64,000 bases of DNA from Macrolepiota albuminosa (GCA_027475525.1 JAMWFC010000056.1:496001-560000), one strand, 5' to 3'; positions 11,748 to 22,913 are shown, counted from the first letter of the stretch. Notes: generated from the letters alone by a model not told the origin. Numbers and translations are program-made.

Positions 11748-12257
11748 ATGTCTAATCCGACTAATTTGAGGATTCGTGGTGGAAAGTCAGGCTCTTCCTT
11801 GACGGCGCATACTCTTAGGCCCTCTTCTGTGTTGCAACGTGAGGGTTCCCAGGCGGCGGACATGCTGCCCAATGCTGGGCCTGTGGAGCTTTCTGCGGAG
11901 TCTCCAGCCGACGGCGTTGCTGGCGACCTGGCTGTGCCTACTTCAGATGCAGGCTTGGGCTCCCAGAGGGAGAGGTCTCCTTTGCCCACCATACCTCCAT
12001 CCAAGCATCATAAGTACAAGGTGTCGCGTGACGAGAACAATGATGTTGAGATTGTGCTGTCCCCATCAGTGGCTGACGCATATATGTGCAACTCTGTTCC
12101 TGTATTTGTCAAGCAGGGTACTGTTTGCACTCCTGGCCTGGCCCCTTGCACTCGTGCCCCCTCACCAATTGTCGAGCATTTGGGTGCTGAGGACGTTTAT
12201 TGGAGGTCGTCCCCTAGTTTGGAAGCGCCCCTCACGGTGGATTCTGACAAGCAATGA
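11748..12257 (+). CDS. First ORF of the DIRS-like element (gag-like, no known domain)
   Basis: The reading starts at the ATG at 11748 and runs 169 codons. The product is Ser/Pro/Ala-rich and polar with no recognised motif. It lies just after the left terminal repeat, where DIRS elements have their first ORF. The remaining 400 bp before the Gypsy insertion are pyrimidine-rich and may hold an intron ending near 12660. Assignment rests on position only. Confidence 0.4.
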   Translation: MSNPTNLRIRGGKSGSSLTAHTLRPSSVLQREGSQAADMLPNAGPVELSAESPADGVAGDLAVPTSDAGLGSQRERSPLPTIPPSKHHKYKVSRDENNDVEIVLSPSVADAYMCNSVPVFVKQGTVCTPGLAPCTRAPSPIVEHLGAEDVYWRSSPSLEAPLTVDSDKQ

Positions 12258-12661
12258 GTGATTACTCTCACAGATTCAGGGCTGTTACAGCTTTTCTGGG
12301 CCCATGGCCTCAACCTCGATCGTAGAGGTATGTTTTTGACTTTTGCAGCGTTGTTTGTTCCTGCCCTTGAGCATGTCTCCACATTTTTTGTTGTGCTTCG
12401 GTACATATTGTTGTTAAATGCTTTGGCGCATATTGTTGTTAAATGTTGTCATGGGTGGCTGTTGTTCACAATGGCTTATTGTTCGCACTTGCCTTATTTT
12501 TGTGTTATCACGCATAGCTGTCTGTCTTTGCTACGCCCACGGTTCACCATTCTATTGGCCGTTCTTGTTACTTATGCAGACATGTTCACCTTGAATGAAC
12601 TTTTGTCTTACGTGTGCTTCAGCATGCTGATCTGGTTTTTTTTTTTCCAGTTTTGTTGCAG

Positions 12662-13611
12662 TGATAGGACCCTATACAGGTTAGGCGCATCAACGGCAGG
12701 CTCGGCACCGGCTCCGGAAACCTTGCCGCATTCGTTCCGAACTTAGCGCACGCGTTCTACCCATTTTAAGCCATTTCTGACGGCCGCGCACGGCAAGAAG
12801 CAGATCCAATCAGTGATAGCGCCGATCGGCAGCAAGAATGACAACTGACAGATGGCATCAGTCACTGACGACAGCGCTTAGCGAGAAGCTTGATGATCTA
12901 TCAAAAACTGACGGACAGCTTGGCGTTTGACCTTGGCGTCTGACACCGCTTACCGTCTCGATTTGGCGCCCAACGTCGCTTAGGTGTTCTGACAGACAGA
13001 AGGGTGATGGAGTGATGGTTTAGCTTCGCGATCTGTCGCCTGGCGTCGCTAAGGCTCTTGAATGGACGGTAGGGATCTGAAACCGTTGGAGCTACCCCTT
13101 TGAAATTTTCCAGTTTACCGCACTCTGGCGTCATTAGCCACTGGCGACGGTGAACTCCTTGTAGTATATATATTACTTACCGACTTGTACATACAGCAGC
13201 AGAACAATAGACCACAGTTTACTCCCCTTTCCTCAGTCTCCCTTACGCTCAAGAGCTCATTTACGCTACAGTCGGCAACGTCGAACTCATCGGTAGTTAC
13301 AGACGCTCGCCAACACTCGACACACTCGTGCCTTGCAACTACGGCAGGCATTATCGACGCTTAGACTTCGCTAAGCTTACCGTGCTCTTGCCGCTTACCT
13401 TTGCCGTGTTCGCTTACCGCTCTTTCCTAGGCGCTTTACCTTAGCGCTTTACACTTGCCGACCCCGTTACCGACTTTTACCCTTTTTCACAGATGCGTTC
13501 TCTGGGACCTGCCCGGGACTCCTCAAATCACTTATAGCGCGCCCAACGCACACTCTTGGTACGGTAACACTCCAGTTACATTTGTTACTGACCAAACTTT
13601 GGGCGTCATCA
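12662..13611 (+). repeat. 5' LTR of the Gypsy element
   Basis: 950 bp, begins TGATAGGACC and ends CATCA. It contains a TATA-like stretch at 13165-13175. It is dense in TTACCG, TTGCCG, TTAGCG and TTGGCG: six such hexamers fall within 13381-13500 alone. Confidence 0.92.
13165..13175 (+). promoter_or_regulatory. TATA-like box in the 5' LTR
   Basis: A run tatatatatta inside the LTR, repeated at the same place in the 3' LTR (about 13520 + 10 kb). Likely the core promoter for the genomic RNA; inferred from sequence only. Confidence 0.4.
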
Positions 13612-13612
13612 A

Positions 13613-13631
13613 ATTGGAGCCCACCGCGAGG
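13613..13631 (+). promoter_or_regulatory. Candidate primer-binding site
   Basis: Just downstream of the 5' LTR end, after two or three bases, the sequence TTGGAGCCCACCGCG begins with TGG, as expected for pairing with a tRNA 3' CCA end. The tRNA was not identified. Confidence 0.4.
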
Positions 13632-13991
13632 GATCTCTAGGGCAGAATTCCGCCAGAAACCCGTCTCCAGCGTAGGCGCCGCCTGCTAGACCAGTCGGCA
13701 GAAGGCATAGCTCCTTCCCACCCATCAACCCCACAACCACCTGGTGCCTTACCGGGTCTCTCTCTAGCCCAGGAACTACAGAACGCCACTGTAGACGCTT
13801 TTCCTGATCTCTTCCCGCATTCCCTCGATTACAGTGCCGACGACCCCTTAGCGTCGCCATTTACCGTACCGCAACCAATCACCCCCATTACTCCGCTAAC
13901 GCCTCTTTCACAACTCATTTCTCTTACCCCGTCGCCAATTTCTAGAACTCCTTCCCCACTACCGCTAACCGAACTCGCCAACACAGTCGCT

Positions 13992-16304
13992 ATGGAACAA
14001 CAAGTCCAACGCATGCCGCCACGCAACCACTTCTCGGCACCGAAATGGGACGAGACCAAGCCACGGGAGCTCTCCCAGTATTTCAAGGAATTGGAGTATT
14101 TATTCAGAGATTGTAACATTACCGACCACACGCAGATGAAGGAGTACGCGGCAAGATACGTATCGTATGACACGGCAGAGACGTGGACAGGTCTTACCGA
14201 GTTTGCCGCCTTTGTCCCTGCCGCACCGCCAGCTCCAGCCCAAGGCGCTTCGTATGAGGACTGGAAGACAGCAGTGATCCAGCTGTACCCTGGCGCCGAG
14301 GAGGCTACCCGATACACGGTAAACGAGTTACAGAAACTAGTACAGGAATCTTTCGACAGTGGCACATCGTCGCTTGGCGCATTCTCTACATATTACCGCG
14401 AATTCCAGAAAGTCGCTAGGTGGCTTCTGCAGAACGGCAAGCTCTATATTAACGAGGAGCGTCGCCTATTTCAGCAGGGCATCCCGACTTCACTGTGGAC
14501 GCGTATTGCTCGTCGCCTAGAGATAGTTCATCAGGCTCATCACCCAGACGAGCCCTATAACGTTGCCGACGTCTTTGAAGCCGGTAAATGGGTTCTCAAG
14601 GGAACGGACACTGGCGTTGGACTGCAGCGCGCTAGGACGAGCCCACCCCCTGAGCGAACTAACGGTATCATTCCCATCCCGCCTCCTGTTGCCGACTTCG
14701 TTAAGAAAGAAGAGCTCAATGCTGCTATTACCGCCGCTGTCGCCTCCGCGATGACACGTATCGAAACTATGATTACCACCAACCTGACTGCTAACCGACC
14801 CGCTAACGTACCCGCACCTGGCCCTTGCCACTTCTGTGGGGAAATTGGCCACACCATGACTAGAGGACGCTGCGCTACCCTCGAGAATTACGTTCGCCAA
14901 GGTAGAATTCGACGAGCTATCGACGGCAAGATAGTCCTCACCACTGGCGCCACCATCCCCAACTACCCAGACAAGAAGTCCTTCCAGGAGCGAGTTGATG
15001 AATGGCATAGGCGCAACCCAGGACAAATCGTTACCGGCACGCTATCTGGCAACGCTAACCCCGACCCCGAACAGGCGACCCAACAGCAGATGATTCACGA
15101 GGTCCTACATTTCGACAGCGTTGGCGACCACCCTACTTTCTCGCGGGAAGAGCGTATCGCCAAGCTGCAGCAGGAATTAGATTCGCTAAAGAACCAGGTC
15201 TTTGATGGGGTTGAAGTTAAGCAGCCTAAACAACCTCTTAAAGGATACAAGCCAATGCCTCCCGCTAGCAAGTTACCGACACCTGCTCCTGCCGCACCTC
15301 CTGCCACTGCCCCTGCTCCTGCCTCAGAACCACCGTCGTCCGCTACCGCTCCCGACCCGCCTTTGCCGCCTCTCCATCCCTACTCCGGGATTCCCGACCG
15401 TTATCACGCTCCCGCACAACGAAACTTTGCCGCTCCCGAGAAACGTCCTGAGGGTGGCTACCGACCTACTGCGCCAATATTCGATATCGAGAAATCCAAC
15501 CACGTCTTTAACCGCATCATGAAAACCAATGTTACCTTATCAGTAGAAGAGCTTTGTAGTATTGCTCCCGACGTCCGCAACCAAGTCAAGACGGCAGTCA
15601 CTCCTCGACGACCCTTGGCGACAGCCGTTGCCGAGGTTGATGAACTCGACGACGCGCTTCCTGGTTTCTCTGTTACCATCGACTCTCCCGACGCTGAAGA
15701 TTCTCCAGCCGACTCCATCGCTAACGCCACCTCGGTGGACCCAGTAGAGACCTACCTTAGGTCTGTAGACCATGGAGAGGACCCCGCCATTCTTACCGTC
15801 GCTCAAGAATCGCATGCTATCCGCTCGGTAGCGCTAACCGTAGACAACAAGCACGAAGTAGAGGCAATCGTGGATAGCGGGTCTCAGATTATTTCTATGG
15901 CAGCAGAAGTCGCTAACGATCTAGGCCTCATTTACGACCCTACCGTTATACTAAATATGCAGAGCGCTAACGGTACGGTAGACAGATCCCTAGGCCTCGC
16001 CAAGAATGTGCCGTGCACCCTTGGCGACATCACGTTTTATCTTCAGATCCACATCTTACGTTCACCAGCTTACGACCTACTACTGGGCAGACCCTTCGAC
16101 GTCTTGGCGCGATCAGTCGTCAAGACAGTTACCGACGAGGAAACGACCCTCACAATTAGCGACCCCAACTCCGGAATCCGACGAACGGTGCCAACGTTCC
16201 CTAGGGGACAACGAAAAGGCGCCCGCGCTAAGCCCCCGGAGTTTACCGACCAACACGCCAACGAGCCTCCACACCGGTGTTTTCACAGACCATCGAGGAG
16301 GTGA
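13992..16304 (+). CDS. Gag polyprotein with retropepsin-like protease
   Basis: 770 codons. The N-terminal half is a helical capsid-like domain (SAPKWDETKPRELSQYF near the start). A zinc knuckle of the form CX2CX4HX6C occupies residues 279-294 (CHFCGEIGH..). A long Pro/Ala-rich linker follows, then an aspartic protease core with DSG at residues 628-630 and a second conserved patch ending LLLGRPF. The protein would assemble the particle and process the polyproteins. It overlaps the pol frame by 28 nt, and pol lies in the -1 frame. This fits either -1 frameshifting or re-initiation at the pol ATG at 16277; the sequence does not decide. The ORF is intact. Confidence 0.9.
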   Translation: MEQQVQRMPPRNHFSAPKWDETKPRELSQYFKELEYLFRDCNITDHTQMKEYAARYVSYDTAETWTGLTEFAAFVPAAPPAPAQGASYEDWKTAVIQLYPGAEEATRYTVNELQKLVQESFDSGTSSLGAFSTYYREFQKVARWLLQNGKLYINEERRLFQQGIPTSLWTRIARRLEIVHQAHHPDEPYNVADVFEAGKWVLKGTDTGVGLQRARTSPPPERTNGIIPIPPPVADFVKKEELNAAITAAVASAMTRIETMITTNLTANRPANVPAPGPCHFCGEIGHTMTRGRCATLENYVRQGRIRRAIDGKIVLTTGATIPNYPDKKSFQERVDEWHRRNPGQIVTGTLSGNANPDPEQATQQQMIHEVLHFDSVGDHPTFSREERIAKLQQELDSLKNQVFDGVEVKQPKQPLKGYKPMPPASKLPTPAPAAPPATAPAPASEPPSSATAPDPPLPPLHPYSGIPDRYHAPAQRNFAAPEKRPEGGYRPTAPIFDIEKSNHVFNRIMKTNVTLSVEELCSIAPDVRNQVKTAVTPRRPLATAVAEVDELDDALPGFSVTIDSPDAEDSPADSIANATSVDPVETYLRSVDHGEDPAILTVAQESHAIRSVALTVDNKHEVEAIVDSGSQIISMAAEVANDLGLIYDPTVILNMQSANGTVDRSLGLAKNVPCTLGDITFYLQIHILRSPAYDLLLGRPFDVLARSVVKTVTDEETTLTISDPNSGIRRTVPTFPRGQRKGARAKPPEFTDQHANEPPHRCFHRPSRR

Positions 16305-19300
16305 TTGGCGACGATCACGGAGATGTGGCGCTAACGCTGGAATATGACCATTCAACTGGTCTTGTAAATATTTTGTCTACCGCATATCTTGACAAAGAAG
16401 TTTTACTTTCCTCGACCGTTACCGACGCTGAGCTTTCTCAGAAAAACCCAGATATTACCGACTCAGCTCTAGCGTACTTATATCTTACCGCCTCTGAATC
16501 GTTTCAAAATATAGCGTCTACCGATACTTATCTCACCACTCTCCCCGGAGCCTCGCCTCCTGCCGTTCTTGGACTTGCCGCTCCTCAGGCTACAGTTCCC
16601 CTTTCCACATCTGTGTATAACCAAGCTAACGCTCCCAAAAGGAAAGGGGTTCAAGTTAAAAAGAAATATAAGCCAGTTGCGCTTAAAACAAAACCCATCG
16701 CTACGCACTCTCCCGAGACTTTCAGAATCGAGCGCCAGATCATTGGCGACCCTCTTGCCGACATGCCGGCCTTATCACCGAATCCGCCACCCTTTCAGCC
16801 CACAGGACGTTTTACCGAGGAACGCCAACAGCAGTTCGCCAAGGAGCACGACACAGGATTTTTGACCAAAGATGAGTTAAACGTCCTTACCGATCTTGTC
16901 GCTAAGCAAGACAAAGCCTTCGCTTGGGAGGACTCCGAACGCGGCAGCCTACGTACAGATTTCTTCCCGCCTGTTGTAATCCCGACTATTCCTCACGTGC
17001 CGTGGACTGAGCACAACCGACCGTTACCGCCTGGGATCGAAGCCGAGGTCTGTCAGATTATTAGGACTAAGATACAGGCTGGCGTCTACGAGCCCTCAAA
17101 CAGTTCTTACCGCTCCCGTTGGTTCTGTGTCCTCAAAAAGAACGGCAATCTACGCATAGTTCACAGTCTTGAGCCGCTGAATAGAGTAACCATACGACAC
17201 TCTGGCGTACCGCCTTTCCCTGACCACTTTGCCGAGTCCTTTGCCGGGCGCATTTGTGGCGCCACCCTTGATCTCTACGTTGGCTACGACGAACGTCTGA
17301 TACACCCCTCTTCCCGGGATCTCACTACCTTTCAAACTCCGTTTGGCGCCTTGCGCCTAGTTACCTTGCCGATGGGCTGGACAAACTCAGTCCCTATATT
17401 CCATGATGACATTACCTTCATCCTCCAACCCGAGATACCGCACCATGTCCTTAGCTTCATTGATGACGTTGGCGTCAAAGGTCCCAAAGACTGGCGACTC
17501 GTTAACGGCTTACCGGCGACCCATCCCGAGAACCCCAACATTCGCTTAGCGCTATGGGAGTTTTTCTTGCTGCTCAATCGAGTTCTCCAGCGCATGAAGT
17601 ATAGCGGTGGTACCTTTAGCGGCCACAAGCTCCTTCTTTGTGCGCCAAGGTTCAAAATACTCGGTCACATATGCACTCCCGACGGTCGCGTTCCCGACGA
17701 GTCTCGCTTAGCACTCCTAGAGCGATGGGGTCCTTGCCGCGACTTATCTGAAGTTCGCGCCTTTCTTGGCACCGTTGGCGTTCTGAGGATATTCGTCAAG
17801 AACTTTGCCCATCGCGCACATGCCCTTAACCGACTCACCCGCGCTAACGAGCCCTTCGAATTTGGGCCAGACCAGGTCACTGCCCAACGCGACTTAGTAA
17901 AAGCTCTGCAGGACGCCAAGCCCCTAGTTCCCATCGACTATAGCTCTGCCGACCCTGTTATCTTGGCGGTGGATACCTCGTACATTGCTGTTGGCTACTT
18001 CTTGTGCCAGTGCCTTAGCGACAATCGGAAACAGCGACGCTACAACCGCTTTGGGTCTATCACGCTAAACGACAGAGAGTCTCGCTACAGCCAGCCTAAG
18101 CTAGAACTCTATGGGCTCTTCAAAGCCTTCCGGTCGCTAAAGATGTATTTGATTGGCGTACGGAACCTTATCGTTGAAGTCGACGCTAGGTACATCAAAG
18201 GCATGCTGCAGAATCCCGATATCCAGCCATCCGCTAGCATGAATCGGTGGGTAGTCGCTATCCTCATGTTTCACTTTGAGCTGGTACACGTCAAGAGCTC
18301 TTTCCACGGCCCAGATGGACTCTCTAGGCGACCACGGCAGCCTGGCGACCCGGCAGTGGACCCACAGGCTGATAGCGATTTCGAGGACTGGATCGACCGA
18401 CTACATGGTTTCGTGCACCTCATTCAACAGCCAATTCCCTTACTACGACGGCAACAGCCTACCAGCATCCTGTTACATCCCATAGTCCCTTACCGCCCCG
18501 AGACCTTTAGCGCACCCCTCACGTTCTACACGGCAAGCATCCACAGTCAAAACTTGCCTCCAGTAAAAGTCGTACAGGAACCTCAGTCGCTAAGAGAAGA
18601 CAGCAAAAACCTGACCTACGATGCCGTTCCCCGATCCGCCAAGGCAAAGGCGGAAGACAGTCGCCTGTTAGTAGTTGAGCAATGGATCCAAGACCTTAAG
18701 CGACCCCCAGACCTTACCGACGAACAATACGCTACCTTTATCCGCTATGCTACCCACTTCTTCTTTACCGACAACCGACTTTGGCGACGAAATCGAGATG
18801 GCGCACACAAGCTGATCATCAAGCCAGAAGGTCGTTTACGAGTCCTGCGCGCCATGCATGACGAGCTAGGACATAGAGGTCTGTACGCTACTCGAGCCTC
18901 TCTGTTAGAACGCTTCTGGTGGCCACACGCTAGTGCCGACATCGCCTGGTACATTAGGACTTGCCACCTCTGCCAAATTCAACAGACACGCCAAGTGCTC
19001 ATACCGCCAACCGTTGCAACGCCAGCTCCCCTCTTCAGCAAAATCTACGTCGACACCATGCATATGCCCAAGTCTGGTCGCTACAAGTACATCATTCAAG
19101 GTCGTTGCTCGCTAATCCACTGGCCTGAATTTCGAATGCTCCAGAGAGAAAATACCGACGCGGTCGCCAAGTGGATATTTGAGGACATCATCTGCCGTTG
19201 GGGAGCGCTAAGAGAGATCGTCACGGATAATGGTGCGCCCATCATCAAAGCGCTAACATATCTCGCCAAGAAGTACAACATTCATCACATTCGAGTATCT

Positions 19301-20026
19301 GGCTACAACAAGCGCGCCAATGGCCTGGTAGAGAGACCCCACTTTGACGTTCGGCAAGCGCTCTTCAAGGCAGTCGATGGTGACGAGTCTCGTTGGAGCG
19401 AAGCGACCTATTCAGTGTTCTGGTCGGAAAGAGTTACTATTCGTAAGCGCATGGGTTGTTCTCCCTATTACGCGGCTACTGGCACCCATCCGTTACTCCC
19501 TGCCGACATTATAGAAGCGACATATCTTCAGCCAGCGCCCAACAGTATCTTAGCGACTACCGACCTTGTCGCCAGACGAGCTATTGACCTCCAACGAAGG
19601 AAAGAAGATTTGGAGCGACTTCATGAAGTAGTCTTTAGCGCCCGTCGCCAAGCAGCCCTGCGATTCGAGACCGAGCATAGCGCTACCATCAAAGATTACA
19701 ACTTCCCGAGGGGCGCGCTAGTGCTTTTGCGCAACTCCAAAATCGAGACCTCATACAATAAGAAAATGCGCCCGCGCTATCTAGGACCCTTGGTAGTTAT
19801 CTCTCGTAACCGTGGAGGCGCTTACGTGCTCTGTGAATTAGATGGTTCAGTACTACATCGACCTGTTGCCGCTTTTTGCCTACTGCCATACCTCGCTAGG
19901 GAACAAATCGACTTGCCGCTGGAAGCGCTAGATATCGACACCGCCAAGCTGAGAGAACTTGAAGAAACCGAGCTATTGGACGATGATGACTTGCCGACTT
20001 TAGTTGAAGAAGAAGAAAACGATTAG
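16277..20026 (+). CDS. Pol polyprotein: reverse transcriptase, RNase H, integrase
   Basis: 1249 codons, no internal stop. RT is marked by FIDD at residues 394-397 and by LPMGWTNSV before it. RNase H follows (ILAVDTSYIAVGY). The integrase has an HHCC zinc region (HDELGHRG.., CHLCQ) and a DDE triad at D926 (VDTMHM), D984 (VTDNGAP) and E1019 (GLVERPH). The D-E spacing of 35 is that of retroviral-type integrases. The C-terminal part has a GPY/F-like module (RPRYLGPLVVI). No chromodomain is seen, unlike the Gypsy element at 32.7-39.4 kb. All catalytic residues are present, so the element could be autonomous and active. Confidence 0.92.
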   Translation: MFSQTIEEVIGDDHGDVALTLEYDHSTGLVNILSTAYLDKEVLLSSTVTDAELSQKNPDITDSALAYLYLTASESFQNIASTDTYLTTLPGASPPAVLGLAAPQATVPLSTSVYNQANAPKRKGVQVKKKYKPVALKTKPIATHSPETFRIERQIIGDPLADMPALSPNPPPFQPTGRFTEERQQQFAKEHDTGFLTKDELNVLTDLVAKQDKAFAWEDSERGSLRTDFFPPVVIPTIPHVPWTEHNRPLPPGIEAEVCQIIRTKIQAGVYEPSNSSYRSRWFCVLKKNGNLRIVHSLEPLNRVTIRHSGVPPFPDHFAESFAGRICGATLDLYVGYDERLIHPSSRDLTTFQTPFGALRLVTLPMGWTNSVPIFHDDITFILQPEIPHHVLSFIDDVGVKGPKDWRLVNGLPATHPENPNIRLALWEFFLLLNRVLQRMKYSGGTFSGHKLLLCAPRFKILGHICTPDGRVPDESRLALLERWGPCRDLSEVRAFLGTVGVLRIFVKNFAHRAHALNRLTRANEPFEFGPDQVTAQRDLVKALQDAKPLVPIDYSSADPVILAVDTSYIAVGYFLCQCLSDNRKQRRYNRFGSITLNDRESRYSQPKLELYGLFKAFRSLKMYLIGVRNLIVEVDARYIKGMLQNPDIQPSASMNRWVVAILMFHFELVHVKSSFHGPDGLSRRPRQPGDPAVDPQADSDFEDWIDRLHGFVHLIQQPIPLLRRQQPTSILLHPIVPYRPETFSAPLTFYTASIHSQNLPPVKVVQEPQSLREDSKNLTYDAVPRSAKAKAEDSRLLVVEQWIQDLKRPPDLTDEQYATFIRYATHFFFTDNRLWRRNRDGAHKLIIKPEGRLRVLRAMHDELGHRGLYATRASLLERFWWPHASADIAWYIRTCHLCQIQQTRQVLIPPTVATPAPLFSKIYVDTMHMPKSGRYKYIIQGRCSLIHWPEFRMLQRENTDAVAKWIFEDIICRWGALREIVTDNGAPIIKALTYLAKKYNIHHIRVSGYNKRANGLVERPHFDVRQALFKAVDGDESRWSEATYSVFWSERVTIRKRMGCSPYYAATGTHPLLPADIIEATYLQPAPNSILATTDLVARRAIDLQRRKEDLERLHEVVFSARRQAALRFETEHSATIKDYNFPRGALVLLRNSKIETSYNKKMRPRYLGPLVVISRNRGGAYVLCELDGSVLHRPVAAFCLLPYLAREQIDLPLEALDIDTAKLRELEETELLDDDDLPTLVEEEEND

Positions 20027-20240
20027 AAAAGAATATTATTGATAAGCTCCTTTTTCTATTACTTACTTTACTTATCTTTCTTGCCGGTACTTACTATACT
20101 ATATTCAACAGACAATTTCTTACATAGTCAAGCCGCAGCGCTAGCGTGTCGCCAACGCTTGGCGCCTTGCGCAACTCTCGCCAAGGGTTTTTCGCTATGA
20201 TGATCTACTGAGCGTTTCCCTTTTTCTTCAAAATTTGTCT

Positions 20241-20394
20241 AAGTCCCTCACCTACTACTCTTACTAAAACCTACCTTACAAGGCTTACCCGTCCACTCTG
20301 CAAGGAGGCGGCAAAAAAAGTCCCTCACCTACTACTCTTACTAAAACCTACCTTACAAGGCTTACCCGTCCACTCTGCAAGGAGGCGGCAAAAA
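20241..20394 (+). repeat. Perfect 77-bp tandem duplication between pol and the antisense gene
   Basis: Copies at 20241-20317 and 20318-20394 are identical over all 77 bp. The unit begins aagtccctcacc and ends in an A-run. It lies in the noncoding gap between the convergent pol and antisense genes, so no frame is affected. Confidence 0.95.
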
Positions 20395-20453
20395 TATATA
20401 TATATCGAACACGGCAATAAGAAACAAAGCGGCCTATCTACGCTAAGGTCCGC

Positions 20454-22846
20454 TCAATCACTGTCATCATCCAACGGCAAGGAACTATCCGACAACGGCA
20501 AAGAGGAGTCACGAAGTGGTAAAAGGTCGCCCGGCAAGATGTTGTTGGCGGTTTGCCAATCCATGGCGGCTTGGCAGTCGTCCTGGTAATCTCGCAGAAC
20601 GCGCAGGCTGCGCCCCAAGTTGGAGTAGCGCAAGCGAAGCGCCATGAGCTGTCCCCGCACTCGTTCCCGCTCCCGACTCATTGTGGCCTCCATCGTTGCC
20701 GCTCGCCTCGAATATCGCTCCAGCATCTCGCGGGGATTTAGCGCTACGACTGGATAAACGAGATCCTGCCCCAGCCACTGGAAAGCGTCGCCAGTGACCG
20801 TCGGCTCCGGCTGAGGGGTCCAGGCAGGATTAACCCTGGCGATGACGGGGCGTCTTGGCTCCAGCCCGGCAACATCCTCTGGATCTGACACCTCCCAAGG
20901 GGCGACGTTGCCGTAAGGCGGCAGCCATCGCCACTCAGGCTCCTCCCTGGCGACTCCTGCCGCCCCCTCACCCTCTCCCGCTACCACCTCCTCGTCGCCT
21001 TGGCGCTGCGTCGCCAAGGTTTCGTCTTCCTCCCCTTCAGCGTCCTCATCCCCTCCAGCTGCCGCTCCCTCTGCCTTCTCCTCCCCCATCTCGATGTCGG
21101 CGGGGGCCTCTTCTCGCTCCTCTTGTGGCGCCAAGTCGCCAGCTTCTTCCCGCTCTGCCTCCACCTGCTCCTCGCCAAGGGACCGTGCCGCCAAATGAAT
21201 AGGCGACAAGAGGCCACTTGGGCCAGCCTCTGAGTCACGAGGCGGGAGGCGACTAGCCGCCAACGCCTTCTCCAGGTCCTCCATTTCGGTGTCCTTTGGC
21301 GCTGGCGAGGGGGAAGGCGACGACGATACAACACGGGGGCGCTTTGCTTTGCCCTTCCCCTTGCTTGGGGAGGGGGCTTGTCGTTTTTCTGGGACCGAAG
21401 TCCCTTGGCGCTCGCCGGCGCCTCGATTGCCGACAGATTCCGTCCCATCCCCTTGGCGTGTCGGCAACGCCAAGGCGGCTCGTCCAATAGCTGCCATGCC
21501 ACCGGCAGCGACCTTCCGCTTCTGGCCCTCCACAAACTCCCTGGCCCTCCTCACCAAAACCGCGCGCGAAAATGTCTTCTCAACGAGGGCGTCTGGCGCG
21601 CCGCCACGCTCGCGACTTTTGGCCCCGTCGATGGTGCAAGCGCGCTTGAGGGCACCACAGCGATAGCAAGGCTGGGCCCCGGTCGGGAACCAACAGCCTT
21701 CTGGGTCGTTGTCGGCCCAGCACTTATCACACTAGCGCTACAAGTCAGCAAGAGACTAAAGGAGACAGAAATGTCGCTTACCGCCCCCCGAGCCTCCTTA
21801 AACGCTTGCCGGGTCGCCAAGGCAACGGTTTTCTTCCCCTTCATCTCCTCCATAACGACCCCGGCCTCCTGCCCCTCGTCAAGGACGGCCTCATCGCGAC
21901 GCGGCAAGAGCAGTCCCTTCAGCTCTTTGTCGTCGAAGCTAGACTGCGTGGGCGCCTAGACAAAACACGGTAAATAAAAATAATCAGACTTCCAAAAGAC
22001 CGCTTACCGCGTACTGGGGAGCCTTTCCCTTGCGAGACTTGGAAACAGTGGTTAGCGTGGCGCGGCAGCGGCAAGAGCAAAAACTCACTTTCTTCAAAGC
22101 CTTACCCGGCTTTACTGGGGAGCCCTTCCTGCTAGCCGGCAGTGCTGGGCTCTGTGCACTGCCGGCGCGCGAAACCTTGCTCTGTTCCCTGGCGACTGGC
22201 GCCTTCCCAGCGGCAACGTCCTCCATCTCTGCCGCCAATGCGGCCACTCTCTCTCTCTCCTCTAGCGCCCTGGTGATCTCACGGGCGTCCTGAGATATCT
22301 CCTCCTGCCTTGCCGCGACCTCCTCCGCAACCTGCATGCGCGCCAAAGGCGCCAACACCTCTTGTTTACTGTGTGGTGACAAGTCAGACCAAAGCTAAGT
22401 CAAAAATGGGTTAGGAATACTCACTCTGCCGCTGGCGTGCTTACCGTCATCGGCAAGGCACCAGACAAAATGTCCTCCAACTCGTCCTCGATCGTTGGGA
22501 CAGGCGGAGGCGCCTAGGAACCCAATCAGCTAGCGACACGGCAAGGACTAAAACAACTTACAAAACGAGAAAATGGCGCTAACCAGTCGGCGCCACGATT
22601 GTCGACGTACCGCGCCCGGCACCACTCCCGCACTTCAATTTCTCTGTCCCAGCCGACGCCAAGGACGCGAACTTCGTACCAGCGCTCCAACAACTTCATC
22701 ACGGCAACGACCAAGTTTGGAGGCGCCTCCGCGCCCACACCCTCGATGCGCCTAATGAAGTTGTTGGCCTTGTCGATGTAGGCAGAGGCAGCGTCTTGAG
22801 CCTCACGGGAGGGAACGGGGGGCGGAGTTGGAATGCGGAAAGACAT
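20454..22846 (-). CDS. Antisense transposon gene: predicted Cys-cluster DNA-binding protein, six exons
   Basis: On the minus strand six exons join in frame: 22562-22846, 22445-22513, 22089-22394, 22008-22037, 21782-21955 and 20454-21722. The introns are 48, 50, 51, 52 and 59 nt, all in phase 0, with donors GTAAG or GTGAGT and YAG or AAG acceptors. The product is about 710 residues. Exons 1-4 give a helical N-terminal part with coiled-coil-like Glu/Arg runs. At the start of exon 6 a cysteine cluster CX8CX8CX2CX6C appears (residues 289-317, ending PCYRCGALKRAC); its second half matches the CX2CX6C half of fungal Zn2Cys6 clusters. A basic Ser/Lys/Pro stretch (SPSKGKGKAKRPR), a long acidic region and a helical C-terminus follow. 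I infer a nuclear DNA-binding protein; no homologue was checked. The gene converges on pol and has its own TATA-like box. Confidence 0.75.
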
Positions 22847-22913
22847 ATAAATTTTAATTGAGCGCCAGGTAAAGATGGGGAGGAGAAACGAAGTCCACAC
22901 TTATGCGCCAGGA

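Noticed and set aside
12901..13351. Short minus frames inside the LTRs (repeated at 23256-23706)
   Set aside because: They recur only because the LTR is duplicated; no start context or known domain.
20855..21959. Several plus-strand frames across the antisense gene
   Set aside because: High GC content keeps several frames open; the minus-strand six-exon model has good splice sites and a cysteine cluster, while the plus frames have none.
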